8,779 nt of DNA from CAZBEA01 sp964490835. Its GTDB lineage: Bacteria > Patescibacteriota > Microgenomatia > Levybacterales > GWA1-39-11. Where the stretch lies: the NCBI GenBank assembly GCA_964490835.1, contig CAZBEA010000045.1, positions 1 to 8,779 on the forward strand, written 5' to 3'. How positions within the stretch are numbered: the first letter of the stretch is position 1; each line of letters starts with the position of its first letter. A program made the position numbers and the translations under genes. Positions 1-5,439 of this stretch are shown piece after piece. Below the pieces are notes generated by a model. It was not told the DNA's origin, made no database searches, and saw nothing but the letters and a program-made list of their open reading frames with translations.

Positions 1-2
1 GA

Positions 3-986
3 CGCCTCATGAAGAAATACAAAAACTTAGGAATTAATGAGGGTGAGAAAAAGGGTCTTGGAGCAGCCTATTTGAGGGCAATGGGACATGCAATCGACAA
101 ACAAGGAGCAGATGTGGTGATAAGTATCGACGCGGATTTTCAATTCGACCCGCACGACCTGCCAAAATTTGTTCAAAAGATTGATCAAGGGTGTGATATT
201 GTGGTTCAGTCACGTTATAGCGGAGGAGGCTCAATTCCTGAAAATTGGCCGATACAGCGTAAATTGTTCTCCAGAACAGCTAATTTATTTGTCAGAAGTG
301 TTTTTATGAGATTTTATATCCATGATTGGACAGGTGGATTTCGAGCGATCAAAAAGGAAGTTTTTAAAAAGGTTGCACCTGAAATGAAAGGTTACAACGG
401 TTATATATTTCAAATTGCATTTCTTCATAAAGCCGTTCAAAAAGGATATGTAGTTGGAGAAGTGCCCTTGCATTTTTCAGATAGGAAGTTGGGCATGTCA
501 AAGATCGCTCCGGTTGGGTATATTATGAATGTGTTGACATACGTTTTTAGAGCAAGATTTATTGAAATCGCACGGGGTTCATTCGGTAAATTCTTGGTGG
601 TCGGTGGAACAGGTTTTATTATAAATCTTATTTTATATACGCTTCTGGCTCATTTTACGCCGATTAAATTAGCTTTTGCGAATCAAATTGCAGCCCAGTT
701 TGCGATTTTCTCGAATTTCAACCTTAATAATCTTTGGACTTTCAAACATAGAAGAGCGAATAATCTGGGTTCGTACCTTTTGAAAATGGGACAATTCTTT
801 CTTACCTCCAACATCGGGGTAGTTATTTTTCAAGGAGGGGTAATTCATATTGGTGAGGAGTTGTATGGAAGGAAATTCCCACTTCCTTTTGTGTATTTTG
901 TAATCGGAACATCGCTTTTGATGGTCTACAATTTTTCAATCTATCGATTTTTCATTTGGAGAAAGATGCACCACCATACCGGATAA
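3..986 (+). CDS. Family 2 glycosyltransferase (polyprenyl-phosphate sugar transferase type) fused to GtrA domain, 5'-truncated
   Basis: The predicted role is to transfer a sugar from a nucleotide-sugar to a polyprenyl-phosphate carrier on the inner membrane face, as in the DPM1/DpmA group. The frame is open to the window edge, and the N-terminal strand carrying the usual VVIPxxNE motif is missing, so the gene starts upstream; the ATG at 9 is probably internal. Counting from that ATG, a KGLGAAYLRA segment lies at 15-24, the metal-binding DAD motif at 41-43 in SIDADFQFDP, and a WTGGFRA acceptor-region motif at 107-113. From about residue 192 to 317 there is a GtrA-type domain with about four membrane segments, opening GKFLVVGGTGFIINL. 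GtrA domains are thought to help move or anchor lipid-linked sugars. The stop codon abuts the next gene's ATG, so the two are probably co-translated. The sugar cannot be told from sequence. Family call is firm; substrate is unknown. Confidence 0.9.
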   Translation, partial: RLMKKYKNLGINEGEKKGLGAAYLRAMGHAIDKQGADVVISIDADFQFDPHDLPKFVQKIDQGCDIVVQSRYSGGGSIPENWPIQRKLFSRTANLFVRSVFMRFYIHDWTGGFRAIKKEVFKKVAPEMKGYNGYIFQIAFLHKAVQKGYVVGEVPLHFSDRKLGMSKIAPVGYIMNVLTYVFRARFIEIARGSFGKFLVVGGTGFIINLILYTLLAHFTPIKLAFANQIAAQFAIFSNFNLNNLWTFKHRRANNLGSYLLKMGQFFLTSNIGVVIFQGGVIHIGEELYGRKFPLPFVYFVIGTSLLMVYNFSIYRFFIWRKMHHHTG

Positions 987-2558
987 ATGAAAGAGTTATT
1001 AAAACGGTGGATTAAAAAACCCGACTCACTCTCCTTGGTAACTATTCTTTTGATTGCAGCATTTATGCGGCTCTACAGGATTTCAGAATATATGACATTT
1101 TTGGGCGATGAGGGGAGGGACGCGATTGTGGCACGGGAAATTTTATCAGGAAATCTCACATTGCTTGGGCCTCGTGTATCTGCCGGAGACTTTTTCCTGG
1201 GACCGATATATTACTATATGATTTCACCGTTTCTTTTACTCACACAATACGATCCTGTCGGCCCTGCAATAATGGTCGCATTGTTCGGGATTGCTACGGT
1301 AGCACTGGTATATTTATTCTCAAAAGAATTTTTTGGGATGAAGGCCGCGATTATTTCGTCTCTTCTCTATGCCATATCACCGCTGGTTATAGCTTATTCG
1401 AGATCGTCATGGAACCCCAATCCAATGCCCTTTTTCACATTGCTGACATTCTATTTGCTATATAAAGCAGTTGTAGGAAACAAATTGAAACTTTTTGCTG
1501 TTGCGGGGTTTTTGATCGGAATCATGATGCAACTTCATTATCTGACAGTTTTTATTATTTCTATCGTTGGGCTTTTTGTTTTGATATCGCCATTTTTTCT
1601 TGAGAAGAAAAATAAGGTCTCCTCAATCGCATTGCATCTTATAAAAAACTATAGCAGTATCTTGGGCGGATTTATTTTCGGATTTTCCCCCTTTTTGGCA
1701 TTTGAGTTTCGTCATAATTTTCCCAATATAAAAACGATTCTGGGATTTGTGTTTAAAGATAATTTTTCCTCGGACTATATTACAAATACTTCTTTTCTCT
1801 CCATAGTTTATGATGTTTTCTTTAGACTTTTTGCACGGCTTTTAATGAAATTTCCCCCACCCCATGAAGTGGCGATCTCGGAAAATCCTTATTTGGTATT
1901 TTTGCAGTGGACAACTCTTATTCTTGCCGTGGTTTCGATACTTTTTTTGATGAGGGTAAAAAATAGGGTAATTCTTCTTCTTTTAAGCCTTTGGCTTGTT
2001 CTGGGAGTAGTTCAATTCGGAGTTTACAAAAGACAAATCTATGATTATTATTTTGGGTTCCTTTTTCCCCTCCCGTTTCTCATCGTTGGACATTTCTTGG
2101 GGAGATTATTTGACAGCAAGAGAGTAAGAATTCTTTCCAGCGGGATAGGATATGTAATTCTTTTTGGGTTGCTGTACTTAAATATTTCCGGTTTTCCATT
2201 TCAATTTCAGGCTAATAGGCAAAAAGATCAAGCAAAAACAATTGCCGAATTTGTAATGGACAAGGCCGGTGGCGAGCCGTACAATTTTGCACTTATAACG
2301 AATGGAAATTCCGATCATGTATATCGATACTTCTTCGAAGTAGAGGGAAAAACTCCGGTTGAAATCAAAAATTTTGAGGTTGACCCTCACCGCGAGAGTG
2401 TGACCGATCAGCTTTTGATAGTCTGTGAATCATTACCGTGTTCGCCACTTGGGCATTCTTTGTGGGAGATTGCAGGATTCGGAAGGGCAGAAATTGCAGG
2501 AGAATGGCAAGTGTCGGTTGTAAAAGTATACCGTTTGGTTCACTATAGAGGCCAATAA
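987..2558 (+). CDS. GT39/ArnT-like polytopic membrane glycosyltransferase (GT-C fold)
   Basis: A 523-residue multi-pass protein of the PMT/ArnT type. These enzymes take a sugar from a polyprenyl-phosphate donor and transfer it to a protein, lipid or glycan outside the cytoplasmic membrane. After a basic N-terminus and a first membrane helix (about 15-32) comes FLGDEGRDA, whose D41-E42 fits the acidic catalytic position in the first external loop of GT-C enzymes. GPIYYY (72-77) matches the second loop motif. WNPNP lies at 142-146. About ten hydrophobic helices follow, then a soluble tail from about residue 400 to the end. The ATG directly follows the previous TAA with no spacer and no clear Shine-Dalgarno, which suggests translational coupling to the GT2-GtrA gene that could supply its donor. 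Length is near the usual 500-550. The acceptor is unknown; oligosaccharyl or O-antigen-type activities cannot be excluded. Confidence 0.85.
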   Translation: MKELLKRWIKKPDSLSLVTILLIAAFMRLYRISEYMTFLGDEGRDAIVAREILSGNLTLLGPRVSAGDFFLGPIYYYMISPFLLLTQYDPVGPAIMVALFGIATVALVYLFSKEFFGMKAAIISSLLYAISPLVIAYSRSSWNPNPMPFFTLLTFYLLYKAVVGNKLKLFAVAGFLIGIMMQLHYLTVFIISIVGLFVLISPFFLEKKNKVSSIALHLIKNYSSILGGFIFGFSPFLAFEFRHNFPNIKTILGFVFKDNFSSDYITNTSFLSIVYDVFFRLFARLLMKFPPPHEVAISENPYLVFLQWTTLILAVVSILFLMRVKNRVILLLLSLWLVLGVVQFGVYKRQIYDYYFGFLFPLPFLIVGHFLGRLFDSKRVRILSSGIGYVILFGLLYLNISGFPFQFQANRQKDQAKTIAEFVMDKAGGEPYNFALITNGNSDHVYRYFFEVEGKTPVEIKNFEVDPHRESVTDQLLIVCESLPCSPLGHSLWEIAGFGRAEIAGEWQVSVVKVYRLVHYRGQ

Positions 2559-2613
2559 AAAACCCAACTCAATCTTATTAACAATAATAAAATCTATATG
2601 AGTCGGGTTTTTC
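2557..2613. terminator. Bidirectional rho-independent terminator between convergent genes
   Basis: The arms 2558-2571 (AAAAACCCAACTCA) and 2599-2612 (TGAGTCGGGTTTTT) pair over 14 positions with one mismatch. On the + strand that position is an A/C mismatch; on the - strand it is a G-U wobble, so the hairpin is slightly better for - transcripts. Both directions end in a T-run (2608-2612 on +, the complement of 2557-2562 on -). The loop holds a second perfect inverted repeat, TTATTA/TAATAA. It sits between the GT39 stop codon, which lies inside the A-run, and the stop of the convergent zinc-ribbon gene, where a shared terminator is expected. Confidence 0.85.
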
Positions 2614-2632
2614 TTCGATCTTCAAAAGATGA

Positions 2633-2779
2633 TTATTTAGCTTTTCCAATTTTGAACATTTTTGTTCCGCAAACTGGACATACTCCTTGAACAGCTGGTT
2701 TGCCGTTTTTCATAGTAATTTCTTTTGCGTTTGCATCATCTCTTTTTGCTCGACATTTTACACAGTACATTGTTGCCAT
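2633..2779 (-). CDS. Small zinc-ribbon protein, DUF5679 family (48 aa)
   Basis: A 48-residue protein starting MATMYCVKC and ending KIGKAK. It has two CxxC knuckles, C6-C9 and C34-C37, spaced as in a rubredoxin-like or zinc-ribbon fold, with the conserved middle KEITMKNGKPAVQG and ending VCPVCGTKMF. This pattern matches DUF5679, a family of tiny proteins common in CPR bacteria and some Chloroflexi and archaea, with no established function. Many basic residues would allow nucleic-acid or ribosome contact, but that is inference. The start is fixed by a full-length Shine-Dalgarno six bases upstream; the second Met (residue 4) would be too far from it. It lies 21 bp after the stop of the 100-aa membrane-protein gene, so the two form a - strand operon ended by the shared terminator. 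Short length hides it from size-filtered gene calling. Confidence 0.88.
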   Translation of the reverse strand: MATMYCVKCRAKRDDANAKEITMKNGKPAVQGVCPVCGTKMFKIGKAK

Positions 2780-2785
2780 GTGAAA

Positions 2786-2796
2786 TCACCTCCTTT
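2786..2796 (-). promoter_or_regulatory. Strong Shine-Dalgarno for the DUF5679 gene
   Basis: On the - strand the sequence reads AAAGGAGGTGA, almost fully complementary to the 16S rRNA tail, followed by a six-base spacer and ATG. It is the best ribosome-binding site in the window and contrasts with most neighbours, which have none. It suggests high translation of the zinc-ribbon protein independent of the upstream gene. Confidence 0.9.
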
Positions 2797-2800
2797 CAAA

Positions 2801-3103
2801 TTAATTCAAGATAAAAGACAAAAGATTTGTTCTTTTAATAACAAGAGACAAAAGTGCTGAAAGAACAAGGATGCTTGAGGCTGTAATGAGCGATCTATAG
2901 AGGTCTCTGGCTACATATGTTGAAGCAGTAATGGTGTTGATTTTAGGTGTGTTTTTAGAGGCTGAGGGAGAGCTTTGAATAGGCTCAAGAGCGATAGTAT
3001 AGGTGGAAGTTTGGATACGGTCACTAGAAAGAGGTAACATCGACTTGAGTCTTTTTTCTTGAGCGTGTAATTTTTGTTCTCGAGTTTTACGCTTCTTACT
3101 CAT
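2801..3103 (-). CDS. Small single-pass membrane protein, hypothetical (100 aa)
   Basis: Function unknown. The protein has a strongly basic N-terminus (MSKKRKTREQKLHAQEKRLK), a Ser/Thr/Pro-rich middle (about 25-60) likely to be disordered, then YVARDLYRSL and one hydrophobic helix at about 71-89 followed by KR and a short tail. The charge pattern suggests the long basic part faces the cytoplasm, where it could contact membrane, nucleic acid or ribosome; that is inference. I recall similar short proteins (basic start, YxxxDLxxxL before a single helix) in Microgenomates-like genomes, often as unnamed hypotheticals. The gene is first in a two-gene operon with the DUF5679 zinc ribbon and is divergent from the DUF4446 gene. 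The ATG is favoured because its promoter's predicted transcription start falls almost on it. A GTGAGG lies too close to the ATG to be a good Shine-Dalgarno. Confidence 0.75.
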   Translation of the reverse strand: MSKKRKTREQKLHAQEKRLKSMLPLSSDRIQTSTYTIALEPIQSSPSASKNTPKINTITASTYVARDLYRSLITASSILVLSALLSLVIKRTNLLSFILN

Positions 3104-3110
3104 GCCTCAC

Positions 3111-3139
3111 AAAGTATCATATTGACACATGCGTGTCAA
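3111..3139 (-). promoter_or_regulatory. Promoter for the - strand operon (100-aa protein + DUF5679)
   Basis: On the - strand there is a perfect -35 box TTGACA (3139-3134), a 17-bp spacer, and a weaker -10 TACTTT (3116-3111). The ATG at 3103 begins eight bases past the -10 box, so the expected transcription start is about the start codon itself and the mRNA would have little or no leader. The -35 box is the right arm of the palindrome shared with the divergent + promoter. Confidence 0.6.
3122..3139. repeat. 18-bp palindrome (operator-like) formed by two -35 boxes
   Basis: TTGACACATGCGTGTCAA has perfect 7-bp arms (TTGACAC/GTGTCAA) around ATGC. Each arm begins with the -35 hexamer of one of two divergent promoters, so each promoter's -35 lies in the spacer of the other. 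The symmetry could be just the consequence of two consensus -35 boxes at this offset, but the match extends one base beyond the hexamers, so a dimeric regulator site is possible. Confidence 0.7.
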
Positions 3140-3150
3140 GTGTCTAAAAT
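3122..3150 (+). promoter_or_regulatory. Promoter for the DUF4446-DUF3048-secDF run
   Basis: A perfect -35 TTGACA (3122-3127), an ideal 17-bp spacer and a near-consensus -10 TAAAAT (3145-3150) lie immediately before the DUF4446 gene. The predicted start of transcription, about seven bases after the -10 box, is at about 3157-3158, two or three bases before the ATG at 3160. No Shine-Dalgarno is present. This is the strongest promoter match in the window and could drive the whole six-gene run. Confidence 0.78.
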
Positions 3151-3159
3151 TAAAAATCT

Positions 3160-3639
3160 ATGAACGGCATTGCCGAGACGGCAATACTAGTTATATATTT
3201 CCTTTGGCTCAGCACCCTTACATTCCTTTTTTTTAAGTTTTATTCTTACTACGCAAGGCTTGTAAAAAATGAAAAAAAGGAGTCTATTATATCCATTCTT
3301 GATTCGATTACGGAAAAAGAGGAGAAGAATAGACAGGATATCGAAGAGATCACAAAATTATGTGAACAATTGAAAAGAGACGGATCACTTCATATTCAAA
3401 AAATTGGACTTCTGAGATTCAATCCGTTTCATGATACGGGTGGAGATCAGAGTTTTATCCTTGCTTTGCTCGATAGTCATGATACAGGTGTTGTAATATC
3501 CAGTCTTCACACCAGGACCGGGACGAGATGGTATGCCAAGGCTGTAAAAGGGGGAAAGGGGCAGGAGTATGAATTGTCGAACGAAGAACAACGTGCAATT
3601 AAAAGCGCAACAGCTCACCACTTGCATGGTGAAAAATAG
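3160..3639 (+). CDS. DUF4446 family membrane protein
   Basis: A 159-residue protein of the DUF4446 family, which has no known function. One N-terminal membrane helix (about 6-26) is followed by a charged, probably coiled-coil segment (about 36-74) and a compact conserved domain starting HIQKIGLLRFNPFHDTGGDQSF (78-99), with LALLDSHDTGVVISSLHTRTGTRWYAK after it. That RFNPF-D-TGGDQSF block is the family hallmark. The topology suggests a short external or membrane-embedded start and a cytoplasmic domain, though orientation is not certain. The gene is first in the + strand run with DUF3048 and secDF. The start is chosen because a strong promoter places transcription start at the ATG, and no Shine-Dalgarno exists. 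An envelope role is guessed only from the neighbours. Confidence 0.85.
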   Translation: MNGIAETAILVIYFLWLSTLTFLFFKFYSYYARLVKNEKKESIISILDSITEKEEKNRQDIEEITKLCEQLKRDGSLHIQKIGLLRFNPFHDTGGDQSFILALLDSHDTGVVISSLHTRTGTRWYAKAVKGGKGQEYELSNEEQRAIKSATAHHLHGEK

Positions 3640-3645
3640 TACAAT
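3640..3645 (+). promoter_or_regulatory. Possible -10 element before the DUF3048 gene
   Basis: TACAAT follows directly on the TAG stop of the DUF4446 gene, 19 bases before the next ATG. No convincing -35 box lies 16-18 bp upstream, so any internal promoter would be weak. The same TAGTACAATA string occurs before secD. Confidence 0.25.
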
Positions 3646-3664
3646 AAATAGTGTTAAAAATTAG

Positions 3665-4831
3665 ATGAATAAAAAAATTCTTATCATTGCAGCAATTCTG
3701 TATGTAGTATCCGCAGGATTTACATACTTTTTCTTTAGTAAATTTGTTTTTCAATCTGCGGTTGTTCAGACTCCGGTTCCCGACGCAGCCGTTGACGCAG
3801 ACGGTCGAACCGTCTTTGATGATAATCTTCCTAAGACCGAGGAGTGTCCATTGAGCGGTGCAATGTATTCAAAACAACAAAAGAACTGGTGGGAGAAACA
3901 ACGCCCCCTGGGTGTTATGATCGAAAATTCTACTGACGCACGACCACAGTCGGGGCTTTCCTCAGCGGATGTGATCTATGAAGCCGTTGCAGAAGGTGGA
4001 ATTACGAGATTTTTGGTGATGTATTACTGTCAGGATCCCGGAATCATAGGTCCTGTACGATCTGCCAGAACGTACTTTATGGATTTTGTATCTGAATACG
4101 GTGAGAATCCACTCTACGCACATGTGGGGGGCGCAAATACGCCCGGACCGGCAGATGCTTTGTCTCAGATCGAGAAATACGGGTGGGTCCAATATAACGA
4201 TATGAATCAGTTTTCTATTGGATTCCCTACATTTTATAGAGACTATGATAGGCTTGGGAGAACTGTTGCAACAGAGCATACAATGTACGCCAAGGCCAAT
4301 AAGTTATGGGAGCTTGCTGCTGAGCGCGGCTTGAAGGATACCGACGAAGACGGTGTTGCGTGGGATGAAAACTTTGTTCAGTATTCATTCAAAGATGACG
4401 CTGAAGCGAGTACAAGGCCACCCTCTCAGTCTGTTTCTTACGACTTTTGGGAAGGTAAGGCCGATTTTTCAGTTGTTTGGGCATATGATCCTACGATGAA
4501 TATGTATAAAAGAGCAAATGGTGGGGAGCCACATACGGATCTTAATACAAAAAAACAACTTATAGCCAAGAACGTAGTCCTTCTCTACATGAAAGAAAGT
4601 AGAGCCAATGACGGGTATGAAGGAAATCTTCACATGTTGTATGGTACGAAAGGAACCGGTAAAGCGGTTATTTTTATGGATGGCAAACAAATTACCGGAA
4701 AATGGTCTAAGAAAGACCGTACCTCGAGAACAATAATCACCGATAACACCGGAAAAGAGATAGAATTTAACCGTGGACTTATTTGGTTTGGAATTGTCTC
4801 TTCCGATAATGACACTCTTGAGGTAAAATAG
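3665..4831 (+). CDS. DUF3048 (YerB-like) membrane-anchored extracytoplasmic protein
   Basis: A 388-residue protein with an N-terminal hydrophobic helix (about 4-28) and a large soluble part. No lipobox cysteine is present in the signal region, so it is probably an uncleaved or signal-peptidase-cleaved anchor, unlike the lipoprotein YerB of Bacillus. The first DUF3048 domain is clear: RPLGVMIENSTDARPQSGLS (80-99), ADVIYEAVAEGGITRFL, and GPVRSARTYFMDF (129-141). The second (YerB C-terminal) domain covers about 255-388. DTDEDGVAWDE (225-235) resembles a calcium-binding DxDxDG loop. The family function is unknown; export and wall roles are commonly supposed. It follows DUF4446 by 25 bp, with no Shine-Dalgarno but a TACAAT hexamer in the gap, and precedes the regulator-like gene and secDF, the machinery that would assist its own export. 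Confidence 0.88.
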   Translation: MNKKILIIAAILYVVSAGFTYFFFSKFVFQSAVVQTPVPDAAVDADGRTVFDDNLPKTEECPLSGAMYSKQQKNWWEKQRPLGVMIENSTDARPQSGLSSADVIYEAVAEGGITRFLVMYYCQDPGIIGPVRSARTYFMDFVSEYGENPLYAHVGGANTPGPADALSQIEKYGWVQYNDMNQFSIGFPTFYRDYDRLGRTVATEHTMYAKANKLWELAAERGLKDTDEDGVAWDENFVQYSFKDDAEASTRPPSQSVSYDFWEGKADFSVVWAYDPTMNMYKRANGGEPHTDLNTKKQLIAKNVVLLYMKESRANDGYEGNLHMLYGTKGTGKAVIFMDGKQITGKWSKKDRTSRTIITDNTGKEIEFNRGLIWFGIVSSDNDTLEVK

Positions 4832-4836
4832 TACTC

Positions 4837-4843
4837 AAAGGAG
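4837..4843 (+). promoter_or_regulatory. Shine-Dalgarno for the winged-helix gene
   Basis: AAAGGAG stands five bases before the ATG at 4849. It fixes that start and is the only clear Shine-Dalgarno in the + strand run, which may let this regulator-like gene be translated independently of DUF3048. Confidence 0.8.
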
Positions 4844-4848
4844 AAAAT

Positions 4849-5424
4849 ATGTTTTCTGACTTAATTACGTCAAAGACTAGAGTAAAAGTCCTCAATTTAT
4901 TTCTTGCCCACCCACACGACATGTTTCATGTACGTGAGATTGTTCGTCGTGTTGATGAGGAAATTAATGCGGTCAGGCGTGAGCTTATCTATCTTGAAAA
5001 AAAGGGAATCTTAAAAAAGGAGCCACGAGCCAATAGGGTTTATTACATGATGGATTCTTCATACACCTTTTATGCCGAATTGCTCGAGATTTTTGCCAAA
5101 ATCGATGGTTTGGGAGGGGATATTATAAAAAATCGTGTACGGATCGGAAAAGTAAAATTTGCTATGCTATCGGGTAAATATGTTATGAGCGCCAGAGATA
5201 ATCAGGAAGAAGTCGATTTATTGGTTGTCGGAACAATAGTTCTACCTGAATTGTCACTTCTTATAAAAAAAGCAGAATCGGAACGCCAAATTGAGATCAA
5301 TTATACGGTTATGTCGGAGGAGGAATTTGTATTTCGAAAGAAAAGGAGAGATCCCTTCATCTCATCTATTATTCAGGGTCCTCGCCTGATGTTGATAGGT
5401 GATGAAATCAATCTTCTCACATAG
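4849..5424 (+). CDS. Winged helix-turn-helix protein with degenerate nucleotidyltransferase-like C-terminal domain
   Basis: A 191-residue protein in two parts. Residues 1-70 form an ArsR/MarR-like winged helix: LITSKTRVKVLNLFLAHP, then the helix pair FHVREIVRRVDEEINAVRRELIYLEKKGIL and the wing KKEPRANRVYYMM. Residues about 98-190 resemble the minimal nucleotidyltransferase (MNT/Pol-beta) domain found on similar regulators: an EEVDLLVVG strand (121-128), an INYTVMSEEEF strand (150-160) and a DPF...GPRLMLIGDE end. The GS-x10-DxD active-site signature is broken: where GS is expected there is SGK (108-110), and the first Asp is Glu (E121-V-D123). Catalysis is therefore doubtful, and a ligand-sensing or dimer role is more likely (inference). 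It lies between DUF3048 and secD with gaps of 17 and 15 bp. It may regulate this operon, but no target site is proven. Confidence 0.75.
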   Translation: MFSDLITSKTRVKVLNLFLAHPHDMFHVREIVRRVDEEINAVRRELIYLEKKGILKKEPRANRVYYMMDSSYTFYAELLEIFAKIDGLGGDIIKNRVRIGKVKFAMLSGKYVMSARDNQEEVDLLVVGTIVLPELSLLIKKAESERQIEINYTVMSEEEFVFRKKRRDPFISSIIQGPRLMLIGDEINLLT

Positions 5425-5430
5425 TACAAT
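5425..5430 (+). promoter_or_regulatory. Possible -10 element before secD
   Basis: TACAAT begins immediately after the TAG stop of the preceding gene and ends nine bases before the secD ATG, the same spacing as the strong DUF4446 promoter has to its ATG. No good -35 box is seen, so this is a weak candidate for an internal promoter that would give a leaderless secDF transcript. Confidence 0.3.
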
Positions 5431-5439
5431 ACATAAAGC

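Noticed and set aside
3962..4279. 105-aa - strand reading frame opposite the DUF3048 gene
   Set aside because: It is antisense to clearly conserved DUF3048 sequence, has no promoter or Shine-Dalgarno, and its composition looks like a shadow.
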